64,000 bases of DNA, taken from the NCBI RefSeq assembly GCF_000403455.2, contig NZ_KE159715.1:169637-233636 (forward strand). Direction: 5' to 3'. The stretch comes from Dorea sp. 5-2. GTDB lineage: Bacteria; Bacillota; Clostridia; Lachnospirales; Lachnospiraceae. The position numbers were made by a program, and so were the translations under genes. This document shows, one piece after another, positions 7,847 through 17,406 of this stretch; the stretch's first letter is position 1; every line of letters begins with the position of its first letter. The notes below the pieces were generated by a model, which saw nothing but the letters and a program-made list of their open reading frames with translations, was not told where the DNA came from and made no database searches.

Positions 7847-9748
7847 ATGTCATTAAGTGATTATACGAAGGCATACAGGCTTGGGAAGAAAAATTATCAG
7901 TACCGGATGCTTCGCGGTTTGCCGCCGACGCTGGAGGTTTTGGATGATATTATTCCGAAGAAAGGAACTTATTCGGAGATACCGCTTGGTTTGGTCCAGA
8001 TACCGATCGAGCAGATCGTAGGGACCAAGACTGGCGGAAGGAGTAATGCATTTGCGGCGAATTTCATGCCAATACTCAGAGAGACTTCGGAATTTGCACA
8101 GAAGTGGGCAAGGCTTAGTACCAGCCATGAGAATGAAGGGATCCGAGAACCGATCAAGGCATATGAATATATGAATAAATTCTACGTACTGGAAGGAAAT
8201 AAACGGGTCAGCGTCATGAAATTTTTTGACGTAGTATCTGTACCGGGAGTAGTGACGCGTATCGTTCCTAAGAGAACGGAAGAAAAGGAAAATAAGATCT
8301 ATTTCGAATTCCTGGATTTTTATGAACTGACGCAGATTAATTATGTATGGTTTTCGGAAGAAGGAAGCTTTAAAAAGTTGCTGGAAGCAGTGGGGAAAGA
8401 TACCGAAACCGTATGGACAGACGATGAGAAACTTGAATTTAGCTCGATCTATCGCAGGTTTATGGCAGAGTATAAAATCATAGAAAAGGATAAACTGACA
8501 GTTACGGTAGGGGATGCGTTCCTGGCGTTTATCAAAGTGTATGGATATGAAGAGATCATCAAGATGACCACAAAAGAGCTAAAGGATCTGGTAGCCAAGT
8601 CCTGGGAGGAGTTCTCGCTTCTGGAGGAAGAAAGGGAAGTGGATCTTAAGATGGATCCGTCCAATGAGAAGAAGCCCCTGCTCAATATACTGCTCCCGTT
8701 TGGAATATCGAGCCTGAAGGTTGCATTTATATATGAAAAGACGTCGGGTTCATCCGCGTGGACGTACGCCCATGAGTTGGGCAGGCTGCACCTGGAACAG
8801 ACCTTCCCGGATGAAGTCAGCACCGTGTATTATGACAATGCGACGGTTGATAATGTGGAAGATTATATAGACGAGGCGATTGCCGACGGGTGTAATATTA
8901 TATTTACGACCACACCGTCTTTCGTACAGGCAAGCGTGAAAGCGGCGATCGCAAATCCGAATATCCGGATCCTAAACTGTTCGGTCAATACTTCGCACAG
9001 ATATATCCGGACCTATTATGCCCGCATGCATGAAGCGAAGTTCCTGATGGGAGCGATCGCAGGAGCCATGGCAGAGAATAACCGTCTGGCGTATGTGGCG
9101 GATTATCCGATCTACGGATCTATTGCAAATATCAATGCATTTGCACTGGGAGCGAAGATGATCAATCCCCGGGCAGAAGTATTTCTGGAATGGAAGGCGA
9201 AAAAAGAAGGCGATATTATGGAGAATATCCGGAAAAATCAGGCATCCTGTATCTCAGGAAAGGATATGATGATTCCGGAGGAGGCATCCAGGTTCTTTGG
9301 GATCTATCATCTGGACGGAGACTATATCAGGAATCTTGCCATGCCGATCTGGCACTGGGGGAAATTCTATGAACAGTTGATACGTACGATCATGGACGGA
9401 ACCTGGAAATATGACGACGACCCGTCTTCAAAGAAGGCGATCAACTACTGGTGGGGAATGTCGGCAGGCGTTGTCGATGTCGTATGTTCACAGAATCTTC
9501 CGATCGGAACGAAGAGACTGGTGGATCTTCTGAGAGATACGATCAGCACCGGAAAGTTTAATCCATTTTCAGGGATCCTCTATTCACAGGAGGGCGTGGT
9601 ACAAGATGATCCGGGCAACAGCCTGACGCCGGAAGAGATCGTGACGATGGATTGGCTGGCGGAGAATGTGGTCGGAAGCATTCCGAAAGAAGAAGAGTTG
9701 AATGAACAGTCAAAACCTGTGATTTTACAACAGGGAATTGAGCAATAA
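7847..9748 (+). CDS. Cytosolic fusion: ParB/sulfiredoxin-like N-domain + BMP (PnrA-like) nucleoside-binding domain
   Basis: 633 residues, RBS AAGGAGGATA. The first 150 residues resemble a ParB/Srx-like fold: GLVQIPIEQIVGTKTGGRSNA is followed by a REPIKAYEYMNKFYVLEGNKR-like stretch (res about 104-124). Residues 280-600 match basic membrane lipoprotein (BMP/PnrA, type 1 periplasmic-binding fold), with LKVAFIYEK, IFTTTPSFVQA and an ALGAKMINP-like segment. There is no signal peptide, lipobox or membrane segment, so it is not a transporter receptor; it should act in the cytoplasm. Annotation pipelines usually call such proteins 'BMP family substrate-binding protein'. With the coupled phosphoesterase downstream a nucleoside- or nucleotide-sensing role is plausible, but this is inference. 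Confidence 0.75.
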   Translation: MSLSDYTKAYRLGKKNYQYRMLRGLPPTLEVLDDIIPKKGTYSEIPLGLVQIPIEQIVGTKTGGRSNAFAANFMPILRETSEFAQKWARLSTSHENEGIREPIKAYEYMNKFYVLEGNKRVSVMKFFDVVSVPGVVTRIVPKRTEEKENKIYFEFLDFYELTQINYVWFSEEGSFKKLLEAVGKDTETVWTDDEKLEFSSIYRRFMAEYKIIEKDKLTVTVGDAFLAFIKVYGYEEIIKMTTKELKDLVAKSWEEFSLLEEEREVDLKMDPSNEKKPLLNILLPFGISSLKVAFIYEKTSGSSAWTYAHELGRLHLEQTFPDEVSTVYYDNATVDNVEDYIDEAIADGCNIIFTTTPSFVQASVKAAIANPNIRILNCSVNTSHRYIRTYYARMHEAKFLMGAIAGAMAENNRLAYVADYPIYGSIANINAFALGAKMINPRAEVFLEWKAKKEGDIMENIRKNQASCISGKDMMIPEEASRFFGIYHLDGDYIRNLAMPIWHWGKFYEQLIRTIMDGTWKYDDDPSSKKAINYWWGMSAGVVDVVCSQNLPIGTKRLVDLLRDTISTGKFNPFSGILYSQEGVVQDDPGNSLTPEEIVTMDWLAENVVGSIPKEEELNEQSKPVILQQGIEQ

Positions 9749-9765
9749 GAAGGGTAACGTTATTT

Positions 9766-10359
9766 ATGAAAATACTTGCGATCGCGGATGAAGAATCTGC
9801 GTATCTTTGGGATTATTTTGAAAAAAGTAAACTGGAGGGAATCGATCTGATCATTTCCTGCGGTGACCTGGACCCGAGATATCTTTCGTTTCTTGCTACA
9901 TTTACAGCGGCGCCCGTATTGTATGTACATGGAAACCATGATGACAAATACGAACATATCCCGCCGGATGGCTGCATCTGTATCGACGATAAGATCTATG
10001 TGCATCAGGGGATACGGATTCTTGGGCTTGGCGGTTCTATGCGCTATAAACCAGGTAATTACCAATATACAGAGTGGCAGATGAAGAACCGTGTCAGAAA
10101 GTTGTGGTTTTCGTTGATGAAGCACAGGGGATTCGATATCCTGGTCGCCCATGCTCCGGCATATCAGCTGAATGACGGAATGGATCTGCCGCATCAAGGG
10201 TTTCAGATATTCCGGGTGCTGATGGAAAAGTACAAGCCAAAATTCTTTCTGCATGGGCATGTGCATATGTCATATGGAAGGAAGCATAAACGATATGATA
10301 CGTATCATGACACGCAGGTGGTGAATGCATTTGAGAGGTGTGTGATTGAAGTAGAGTGA
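9766..10359 (+). CDS. Calcineurin-like metallophosphoesterase
   Basis: 197 residues of the metallophosphoesterase fold (YfcE/MJ0936-like size). Motifs seen: D8 in AIADEES (the usual DxH is DxE here), GD in SCGDLDP, GNHDDK, HAPAYQLND and GHVHMSYG. It lies 17 bases after the BMP fusion gene and ends at a strong terminator, so the two form one operon. Likely acts on a small phosphodiester or nucleotide in the cytosol; the substrate cannot be read from sequence. Confidence 0.82.
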   Translation: MKILAIADEESAYLWDYFEKSKLEGIDLIISCGDLDPRYLSFLATFTAAPVLYVHGNHDDKYEHIPPDGCICIDDKIYVHQGIRILGLGGSMRYKPGNYQYTEWQMKNRVRKLWFSLMKHRGFDILVAHAPAYQLNDGMDLPHQGFQIFRVLMEKYKPKFFLHGHVHMSYGRKHKRYDTYHDTQVVNAFERCVIEVE

Positions 10360-10386
10360 CATACTCTGAAACGTGTCGGATGAGTT

Positions 10387-10436
10387 AAAAAGGCTGCTGC
10401 AAAAGTGGATCCACTACTTTGCAGCAGCCTTTTTTA
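10387..10436. terminator. Bidirectional Rho-independent terminator
   Basis: Perfect 14-bp arms AAGGCTGCTGCAAA (10390-10403) and TTTGCAGCAGCCTT (10418-10431), with an inner self-complementary GTGGATCCAC. A-run on the left and T-run on the right serve both the phosphoesterase operon and the converging folate operon. Confidence 0.92.
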
Positions 10437-10442
10437 ATGGTA

Positions 10443-11267
10443 TCAGATTTCTTCGGAACAAAGTTCTTCCAACATCTCCCGGACGGTCTTTTTGTTACAG
10501 GGATGACGTTTATATGGTGCGATCTCATGAAGCGGTTCCAATACGAAGCTGCGTCTATGCATATCGACGTGGGGAATGCACAGGTCGTCCGCTTCCAGGA
10601 TGAGATCATCATAAAAGATGATATCCAGATCTAATGTCCGCGGTCCCCAGCGAAGTTTCCGTTCCCTGCCGGCATCCTGTTCAATGCCGTGAAGCACATC
10701 CAGCAGTTCCCGCGGAGACAGAAGGGTACGAAGCTTCAGACAGCCGTTCAGGAAATCGTCCTGGTCGGTGACCCCATAAGGCTTCGTAGTGAGAAAAGAA
10801 GAGACGGCGGATACATTGCAGAGAGGGACGTTCTTTAAGGATTCGATAGCCTGGCCAAGAAACTGTTCTTTATTGCCGATATTCGATCCGAGGGCGATAT
10901 AAGCGGTATGCCAGCTTCGCTCAATCTCCACGGAGACGGTCTCTAGGGAGAGCCCGATGGGAGCCCAGGGTTTTTTGATTTCCAGTTTGATCTTCTCAAG
11001 ATGGGAAACGTTCATCAGAAGTGTCTCTGCAAGGCTTTCAGCGGCACGTTCCAGTAGTTTGAAGGTATGTGTGGTCAGGAAGTGTTCCATCTGCAGGCAG
11101 ATTTCACCGTAGTGGATGGAAGCTGTCAGTTCATCGGTCTTTCCGGCATTTCGCAGGTCTGTATAGAGGGTGGCGTTGATGATAAATTTCTGTCCGAGGA
11201 CATTTTCTTCGGGGAAGACACCGTGATGGGCAAATATTTCCAGGTTACGTATCTTGATCTTATCCAT
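10443..11267 (-). CDS. folBK: Bifunctional dihydroneopterin aldolase / HPPK (FolB-FolK fusion)
   Basis: Two consecutive steps of folate synthesis: dihydroneopterin to 6-hydroxymethyl-dihydropterin (FolB), then pyrophosphorylation with ATP (FolK). FolB covers residues 1-118 (FAHHGVFPEENVLGQ, IHYGEI, K in EIKKPWAP), FolK about 120-274 (IALGSNIGN, and the signature RWGPRTLDLDIIFYDD). Both domains are full length. The gene is the last of the folate operon, 36 bases after folP, and ends six bases before the shared terminator. The order FolB-FolK is the common Clostridial fusion. Confidence 0.95.
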   Translation of the reverse strand: MDKIKIRNLEIFAHHGVFPEENVLGQKFIINATLYTDLRNAGKTDELTASIHYGEICLQMEHFLTTHTFKLLERAAESLAETLLMNVSHLEKIKLEIKKPWAPIGLSLETVSVEIERSWHTAYIALGSNIGNKEQFLGQAIESLKNVPLCNVSAVSSFLTTKPYGVTDQDDFLNGCLKLRTLLSPRELLDVLHGIEQDAGRERKLRWGPRTLDLDIIFYDDLILEADDLCIPHVDMHRRSFVLEPLHEIAPYKRHPCNKKTVREMLEELCSEEI

Positions 11268-11303
11268 AATGATCCTCCTAGATTCTTATTGGCTTACAGG
11301 CTG

Positions 11304-12125
11304 TTAGCTATTATCTGAGCTCCCGTTCAGGATTGCTTCGGTCATTCGGACCGCCCGCAGGTTTGTCTTTATATCGTGAACCCTGACGAAAGAGCAGCCT
11401 TTTGTCATTCCGTACACGGTGGTGGCAAGAGTTCCTTCCTCCCGCTGATCGGCAGGAAGGCCAAGAGTAATGCCGATCACGGATTTCCTGGAGGTTCCAA
11501 GAAGGATCGGATATCCGAATTCCTGCATCCGGTCAAGTTCACGGATGATGGCAAGGTTCATCTCGTAGTCCTTGCCGAAGCCTACGCCTGGATCCAGGAT
11601 GATCTTATCATCGGCGATCCCGGCGTCTCTGGCGATCCGGACACATTCTCTCATGTCATTTAGAAAATCTGTGAGGAAATCCTGATAAACGGCTTCTTTC
11701 CGATTGTGCATCAGGCAGCATGCCGCGCCGTAGCGGGCGATCAGGCATGCCATATGTGCATCATATTTCAGTCCCCAGATGTCGTTGACCATATCGGCGC
11801 CTGCCTGCAGTGCAGCTTCGGCTACGGAGCTTTTGTAGGTGTCGATGGATATGGGAATGTCGAATTCTCGCTTTATCTTCTCGATGACAGGAACGACCCG
11901 TGCGATCTCTTCGCTGTCAGAGATCTGAAGATGCCCGGGACGTGTGGATTCTCCGCCTATGTCCAGGATATCCGCTCCGTCCCGGATCATCTCATCCGCA
12001 TGTCTTACTGCCGCGTCCAGATGTTGATATCTGCCGCCGTCTGAGAAGGAGTCCGGTGTAACATTCAGGATCCCCATGATGTAAGTATGTTTCTTGGTGT
12101 CAAAATTTTTCTTGCCTATGATCAT
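11304..12125 (-). CDS. folP: Dihydropteroate synthase
   Basis: Condenses hydroxymethyl-dihydropterin pyrophosphate with p-aminobenzoate; target of sulfonamides. 273 residues, TIM barrel. Signatures GILNVTPDSFSDGG, DIGGESTRPG, ADMVNDIWG, DPGVGFGKD and GTSRKS are all present. Its ATG overlaps the stop codon of the upstream HD gene (ATGA), so translation is coupled. Confidence 0.95.
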   Translation of the reverse strand: MIIGKKNFDTKKHTYIMGILNVTPDSFSDGGRYQHLDAAVRHADEMIRDGADILDIGGESTRPGHLQISDSEEIARVVPVIEKIKREFDIPISIDTYKSSVAEAALQAGADMVNDIWGLKYDAHMACLIARYGAACCLMHNRKEAVYQDFLTDFLNDMRECVRIARDAGIADDKIILDPGVGFGKDYEMNLAIIRELDRMQEFGYPILLGTSRKSVIGITLGLPADQREEGTLATTVYGMTKGCSFVRVHDIKTNLRAVRMTEAILNGSSDNS

Positions 12126-12643
12126 AATCGGATCTCCTTATTTTTCATTGTATCATTCCAGTTGCATTCGGGTTCGGCGGGGCAGGCAAAGCAGGCGCGC
12201 GACATCTTGTCGCCTTTGTATAGAAGGAATTCTAAAGGAGCTGGATCGCTGCGAAGCTTCCGGTGGTATCGGATCGCAGAGAGGATCTCTTGTTGTTCCT
12301 CATCTGAAAAGATGAATTCCGGCGGCATATCTTCAAGAATCTGCTTTGCGATCTGCGCACTGGCGATCTCGTGCGGGATTCCCTCTTCGTATTGCCGGCC
12401 TTTCCCGATATCGTGGAGAAGGGCGGCGGCATAGATCAGATCCTGGCAGATGCCAAGGTTCATTTTAAGATCCAGGATATAAGCGATTCTGGCGACATCC
12501 AGAAGATGATCCATCTGGTGGCGGCAGAAGATACGATTCTTCTCCAGTTTTTCAAGTTTCTGATAGGAGGAGACATAGAGGGGGTGATCACAGATAAAAG
12601 AAAGTCTCCTGGTATCAGAAAATGAAAGGGAAGGTTTGGTCAT
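12122..12643 (-). CDS. HD-domain phosphohydrolase of the folate operon
   Basis: 173 residues from ATG 12641-12643, which follows GGAGGA by seven bases; the longer frame that runs back into folE has no such site. HD-type metal motifs: H in CRHQMDHLLDVAR, HD in LLHDIGKG, and H in PHEIASAQI. C-terminal Cys cluster CFACPAEPEC is characteristic of this subgroup. The gene sits between folE and folP in many Clostridia. A dephosphorylation step on dihydroneopterin triphosphate is missing from the operon, and this protein is a candidate, but that is only inference. Confidence 0.85.
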   Translation of the reverse strand: MTKPSLSFSDTRRLSFICDHPLYVSSYQKLEKLEKNRIFCRHQMDHLLDVARIAYILDLKMNLGICQDLIYAAALLHDIGKGRQYEEGIPHEIASAQIAKQILEDMPPEFIFSDEEQQEILSAIRYHRKLRSDPAPLEFLLYKGDKMSRACFACPAEPECNWNDTMKNKEIRL

Positions 12644-12678
12644 GAGCATTTCCTCCGGGATACGTTTTGCAGGATGTG

Positions 12679-13233
12679 TTATCTGAGCTGGCGGAAGAAT
12701 CTTTCTTCTAAAACGGGATCCGTCTGAAAGAGTCCCCGCCGCGCCAGCGTTACGGTCTGGCTGCCGGGCTTTTTGATCCCGCGCATGGTCATACACATAT
12801 GTTCGGCTTCCACCATGACCAATACGCCTTTTGGGTGCATATGAGCCATGAGTGCGTCGGCAATCTGTCCGGTCAGTTGTTCCTGAAGCTGGAGCCGTCT
12901 TGCGAACACCTCTACGGTTCGGGCGAGCTTACTAAGCCCCACGACTTCTCCGTCCGGTATATAGGCAATGTGTACCTTGCCGTAGAAGGGCAGCATATGG
13001 TGCTCGCAAGTAGAGTAGAAGGTGATATCCTTTTCGACCACCATCTCGCTGTCCGTCACATGAAACGTACGGCTTAGATGAGTGCTTGCCTCTTCCTCCA
13101 TCCCGCAGTAGAGTTCTTCGTACATCCGTGCAATTCGATCCGGAGTATCAAGAAGCCCTTCCCGGGAAATATCTTCGCCGATTCCTTCCAGCAAAAGGCG
13201 GACGGCACGTTTAATTTTGTCTTGATCGATCAT
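12679..13233 (-). CDS. folE: GTP cyclohydrolase I
   Basis: Converts GTP to 7,8-dihydroneopterin triphosphate, the first folate step. 184 residues, normal. Zinc and active-site motifs are visible: [25 protein letters not shown] and [11 protein letters not shown] (second zinc Cys). Thirteen bases follow folC. Confidence 0.96.
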   Translation of the reverse strand: MIDQDKIKRAVRLLLEGIGEDISREGLLDTPDRIARMYEELYCGMEEEASTHLSRTFHVTDSEMVVEKDITFYSTCEHHMLPFYGKVHIAYIPDGEVVGLSKLARTVEVFARRLQLQEQLTGQIADALMAHMHPKGVLVMVEAEHMCMTMRGIKKPGSQTVTLARRGLFQTDPVLEERFFRQLR

Positions 13234-13246
13234 TTCTTCATTTCCT

Positions 13247-14584
13247 TTATTTTTTTACTAGGTATTCGTCTAAGATCTCGGTTATTCTGCCAAGATACGA
13301 GAGTGAACCGAAGGCGAGTATGATATCGTCAGCATCGGCTTCTTTCAGCGCATGTTCGACAGCCATGGGGATACTTTCTTCTGATCGGACAGATGTATCC
13401 GGGGGACAAGATCTTCGCATCACAGCAGCTAATTCGTCAGCAGGAAGCGTGCGGCCGGCATCCGGCAGGTCCACCGTATATACGGAATATGCAAGAGCGC
13501 CCATGACAGCGGCAATCTTTTCATATTCTTTATCCCGGAATACACCCATGATATAGATAAGCCGTTTCCCGGGGAAATAAGTTTCCAGGGATTCGCGGAG
13601 CCTTCTGGATGCATCTTCGTTATGTGCTCCGTCAATGAAAAACAGCGGTTTTTTCATGAGACAGGTCAGGCGTCCATGCCAGACGACAGATGTAAGTCCC
13701 TGCCGGATGGCTGCCAGGGGGATGGAATATCCCAGCGTCTTCAACGCATATATGCTCTCTATGGCAGTGACGGCATTATCGACCTGATGTCTTCCGGCAA
13801 GGGAGCAATGGAAGGACATCGCGGCGGTATCCGTATCTCTCCCCCGATTTTCCGGGAAAGGATAGGAGAAAGTCTGTCCGGTATAGTCTTCGGCAAGAAT
13901 CTCAGCCTGTCTTGAATCTGCAGGATAGAACCGGCAGTGGAGCTGATCCGCGCGTTCTGTTAAGATCCGCGTCACTTCCGGGCGTTGTCCGGCGCTTACA
14001 ACGGCACAGCCGGGTTTGATGATCCCGGATTTGACTCTTGCGATCTCTTCCAGTGTATTGCCGAGGATTCCGAGATGATCCCGGCTGATGGAGGTAAATA
14101 CAGCCAGAAGAGTATTTTCTATGATATTCGTGGCGTCTGTCTTGCCGCCCAGCCCGCATTCCAGTACGACCAGATCGCAGTGTTGTTCCCGGAAATATAA
14201 AAAAGCTATTGCAGTCTCTATTTCGAATACAGTCGGGAGTGTCTCTCCGGCTGCTTCCATACGGGCAATAGCTTTCCGGACCATGCTGGCCAGTCTGGCA
14301 AATGCATCCTCAGATATCCAATGTGTGTCTACCTGGATGCGTTCCAGATAGGAAACCACTGTAGGCGAGATATACCGTCCGATCCTGTACCCCGCTTTTT
14401 GCAGTATTGCAGAAGTGTATGCAAGTACAGAGCCTTTTCCGTTCGTTCCAGCGATGTGTATGAATTGCAGGTCATCCTGAGGATTGCCAAGTTCGCACAA
14501 CAGCTTTCGAATCGGACCCAAACCAAGTACACTTCCGTATTTCGACACATTGTCCAAATATACCCTTGCTTCTTTGTAGGTCAC
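13247..14584 (-). CDS. folC: Folylpolyglutamate synthase / dihydrofolate synthase
   Basis: ATP-dependent addition of glutamate to dihydropteroate and folates. 445 residues. Mur-ligase-type motifs: [11 protein letters not shown]-loop, [27 protein letters not shown], and [11 protein letters not shown]. The start codon is GTG 14582-14584 behind AAAGGAAACG. First gene of the folate operon, 55 bases from the promoter -10. Confidence 0.94.
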   Translation of the reverse strand: MTYKEARVYLDNVSKYGSVLGLGPIRKLLCELGNPQDDLQFIHIAGTNGKGSVLAYTSAILQKAGYRIGRYISPTVVSYLERIQVDTHWISEDAFARLASMVRKAIARMEAAGETLPTVFEIETAIAFLYFREQHCDLVVLECGLGGKTDATNIIENTLLAVFTSISRDHLGILGNTLEEIARVKSGIIKPGCAVVSAGQRPEVTRILTERADQLHCRFYPADSRQAEILAEDYTGQTFSYPFPENRGRDTDTAAMSFHCSLAGRHQVDNAVTAIESIYALKTLGYSIPLAAIRQGLTSVVWHGRLTCLMKKPLFFIDGAHNEDASRRLRESLETYFPGKRLIYIMGVFRDKEYEKIAAVMGALAYSVYTVDLPDAGRTLPADELAAVMRRSCPPDTSVRSEESIPMAVEHALKEADADDIILAFGSLSYLGRITEILDEYLVKK

Positions 14585-14639
14585 GTTCTTCGTTTCCTTT
14601 CGTTATTCAATTCAAATAAATTGTCTTATTTACTGGACA

Positions 14640-14668
14640 ATCATACCATTAAAATAAGATTACGGCAA
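14640..14668 (-). promoter_or_regulatory. Promoter of the folate operon
   Basis: On the minus strand TTGCCG-17-TATGAT, with -10 at 14640-14645 and -35 at 14663-14668. No riboswitch-like structure is obvious in the short leader. Confidence 0.72.
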
Positions 14669-14724
14669 GAGGGAAGCATAAAATTTATAAATTTGTGTAA
14701 ATGGCAAGAAAGAAAAGATCTCAA

Positions 14725-15780
14725 CTATCGAGGCGTATTCAGGTCTTTATAGCACACATCTTCGAAAGGAAGATATATCCGCTTGCGCTTCCATGAAGAC
14801 AGATAGATTCCTTTTACCATTTCAAGGGTTTTTCTTCCATCTGCGGCATCTATAGCCACCGGGCTGTTATAAAGTATGGACTTATAAAAGTCCTCAAGCT
14901 GCAGATGATGGCTGCTTCCCCAGTAATCGGGGCCGACGTTCGTCGTCTCATAGGTATTTCTGATTTCTGTACGGCATCCGTCGGATTCATAAAAGCCCAT
15001 GTCCTGGATCAGGCCGCAGCATCCCTTTTCACCCTGGAATTCAATTGTGATCGGGGCGTCCGAAGCGTAGGAATTACAGGCATAGAGACTGTAAATACAG
15101 CCGTTCTTGAACTGAATGGCGGCTTCTGCGGCATCTTCCACCTGTACGATCTCGTGACAGTGGTTATGTATACTTCCTTCGATCCATTCGATCTCACTTC
15201 CCAGCATATAGCGAACCCGGTCCATGCTGTGTATTGCCTGGTCGATCAGTACGCCGCCGCCTTCTTTGTCCCAGGTACCCTTCCAGTCATTGCCACTATA
15301 ATAGGTATCCGGACGGTTCCAGGTAAGGCAGGAACGTGCGGATAAGATGCGCCCAAAATATCCGGATCCGATCAGCCCTTTTAATATCTCTACACTTTTG
15401 GTATATCTGGTCTGGAAGATGACGCCAAGCTTCCTGCCTGTGCGCTGTTGGGTTTCTATCATTTTGTCCGCGTCCTGCAGGGAGATGGCGACAGGCTTTT
15501 CTGTCAGCACATGAAGCCCCGCCTCCATCGCCTTTATTGCCATGGCCGGGTGAAGGTAATGAGGGAGACACAGATGGATGACATCAATATCATATTGAAG
15601 GGCGTCCTCCAGATCCGTACAGCAGTGACAGTTAAATTTTTGTGCAAAAGCCTTTGCCTTTTCTAAGTCAGTGTCTATGGCGCATATAAGTTCCACATGA
15701 TCAGACAGACGCCGAAAGGCGTCTTCGTAACAGACTGAGATTCTTCCACAGCCCATGATCGCAGCTTTGAGTTTTTTCAT
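14725..15780 (-). CDS. Gfo/Idh/MocA-family NAD(P)-dependent sugar oxidoreductase
   Basis: 351 residues. Rossmann domain at the N-terminus (AAIMGCGRISVCYEDAF; the usual GxGxxG is G-C-G-R-I-S), EKPVA motif with the active-site Lys near residue 97, and a C-terminal alpha/beta domain with GGGVLIDQAIHSMDR (catalytic His). Lies 53 bases downstream of the ROK gene in the same orientation, probably one transcript. It likely oxidises or reduces a sugar imported by the divergent ABC system. The substrate is unknown; glycoside 3-dehydrogenation is one known activity in the family. Confidence 0.85.
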   Translation of the reverse strand: MKKLKAAIMGCGRISVCYEDAFRRLSDHVELICAIDTDLEKAKAFAQKFNCHCCTDLEDALQYDIDVIHLCLPHYLHPAMAIKAMEAGLHVLTEKPVAISLQDADKMIETQQRTGRKLGVIFQTRYTKSVEILKGLIGSGYFGRILSARSCLTWNRPDTYYSGNDWKGTWDKEGGGVLIDQAIHSMDRVRYMLGSEIEWIEGSIHNHCHEIVQVEDAAEAAIQFKNGCIYSLYACNSYASDAPITIEFQGEKGCCGLIQDMGFYESDGCRTEIRNTYETTNVGPDYWGSSHHLQLEDFYKSILYNSPVAIDAADGRKTLEMVKGIYLSSWKRKRIYLPFEDVCYKDLNTPR

Positions 15781-15833
15781 TTTATACCTCCGTTGAATGC
15801 AGCCGGTTTTCCGGCGAATCAGGATCCAGATGA

Positions 15834-17030
15834 TCAGCCGATGAAGAAGCTGTTGTCCATTTCCTGCATAAAATTATAATGGATATCAAAAAAGTACTTC
15901 ATGGCGCCGTTGTACAGGGCGCTTGAATCCAGAAGACTGTAGCGGATGCTGACAGAATCCACCATGCGGCGAAATCCTGTAGTGCGCAGGCATTCCTGTA
16001 TTTCCTGCAGAAATATAGGGCTCAGGTCTTTGCCTTTTCCTCCGATAATGATCAGTTTCGGATTTACCATACAGATTAAATTACATAGTGCCAGAGAAAA
16101 TTCATATGCAATATCATGTATCACTTTTCTGGAAACAATGTCCCCATATACACTCGCCTGCCCCAGATCCGCATACGTGACGGCTGATAGTTTTCTAAGG
16201 GCGGGACTGCCGCCAGCCTGGGAAATCCGTTCCTTTAAGGAACCCTCCCCGATCATCTGTTCAAGACAGCCTCTGTTCCCGCAGGAACATAATTTCCCGT
16301 TGGGGTTGATAGAGTAGTGGCCGAACTGCGTATAGGATGCGCAGGCTTGTCCCAGCATTTTGTTCCGGATAAAGAGTGTGGCGCCGATTCCTTTACTAAA
16401 ATTAATAAAAGCAAAATCCTTTTCCGGAATATGTGTATAGACTTTTTCCGCATAAGCGAAACATGCCGTATCGTTCAGGATGTTGACGGAAAATTTGGAG
16501 AAAGCCTGCTGTATGTCTTCTACAAAACTTTTTTCGGGAAGATTCAGGGTAGTAGAGAATATTTCGCGTTTGTCCGGATCTATCATGGCGGGGACAACAA
16601 CACAGATTCCCAGAAGCTGTTCTCGTTGGATCTGGCTGAGTACGGTCTGCTCTATATAATCCTGGCACAGTTGGATGTAGGATCTGGACGAAGAAGTCTC
16701 CAACTGCATAGACAGGGAAGAAGTCCCTGTAATATCTACCAGAGCAGCGTTCAGCCTGTTATCTTCCAGGCAGAGTACGGCTACATAGTATTGCTCAGAC
16801 TGAAGAAGCAGGCTGTTGGGCTTGCGTCCTACGGTTGTGCTTCCTCCTGTTCCGGAATCATATATAAACTTTCGGGCAATTAATTCATCGATCAGAGATG
16901 ACACAGCAGTTTTACTCAGATGAGATTCTTTCGAAAGTTGAGCTCTTGATGTACCTGGATTCTGGTAAATGGAATTGTAGATCTGTTTCAAATTGGTGCT
17001 TCTGATTAACTGTTGATTGACCAGTTTCAT
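15834..17030 (-). CDS. ROK-family transcriptional repressor (NagC/XylR type)
   Basis: 398 residues: N-terminal winged helix (NPGTSRAQLSKESHLSKTAV, res about 24-43) and ROK sugar-kinase-like domain. The ROK zinc motif is CSCGNRGCLEQM, with the upstream His in FGHYSIN. The residues IIIGGKGKDLSPIF fit the ADP/sugar domain. Without an evident kinase catalytic Asp in the usual context (LNDTACFAYAEK carries the D) it is best read as a regulator. Divergent to the ABC operon, so it probably represses both directions and is released by the transported sugar. Confidence 0.9.
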   Translation of the reverse strand: MKLVNQQLIRSTNLKQIYNSIYQNPGTSRAQLSKESHLSKTAVSSLIDELIARKFIYDSGTGGSTTVGRKPNSLLLQSEQYYVAVLCLEDNRLNAALVDITGTSSLSMQLETSSSRSYIQLCQDYIEQTVLSQIQREQLLGICVVVPAMIDPDKREIFSTTLNLPEKSFVEDIQQAFSKFSVNILNDTACFAYAEKVYTHIPEKDFAFINFSKGIGATLFIRNKMLGQACASYTQFGHYSINPNGKLCSCGNRGCLEQMIGEGSLKERISQAGGSPALRKLSAVTYADLGQASVYGDIVSRKVIHDIAYEFSLALCNLICMVNPKLIIIGGKGKDLSPIFLQEIQECLRTTGFRRMVDSVSIRYSLLDSSALYNGAMKYFFDIHYNFMQEMDNSFFIG

Positions 17031-17102
17031 AATGCCCTCCTTTATTTGATCAATGCGATAATTTCACGTAGATGATAATTGTAAATGGATGTTACAAATT
17101 GA

Positions 17103-17131
17103 ATCTTATCATAAAAAGTAAAAATGCGCAA
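17103..17131 (-). promoter_or_regulatory. Promoter of ROK-Gfo/Idh transcript
   Basis: Minus strand TTGCGC-17-TAAGAT, about 70 bases upstream of the ROK start. Confidence 0.6.
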
Positions 17132-17369
17132 TATTATTTGCGAATAGTTGTATAAAAAAGAAAAAACAGAGTTATATTTATGCAATATGAAAGAAAAGCG
17201 GAGTAGTAAAACAAGAAAAGCTAAGAATACAAGTCGAAAATAGTACAAATAAATTGTAATGCCACAGGAATAATTAAAATATATTGTGATATTTAGACAA
17301 AATAATGAGATGAAATTTGGATAAAATATACTAATTATGAGTACGAAGAAACAAAAAAAGAAAAATATA

Positions 17370-17398
17370 TTGACATATTTGATAGAAGATGATATTGT
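17370..17398 (+). promoter_or_regulatory. Promoter of the sugar ABC operon
   Basis: TTGACA-17-TATTGT, 128 bases before the first gene. It lies in a 496-base AT-rich divergent region; bases 17132-17369 hold no gene I can support. Confidence 0.75.
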
Positions 17399-17406
17399 AA
17401 AGCCAC

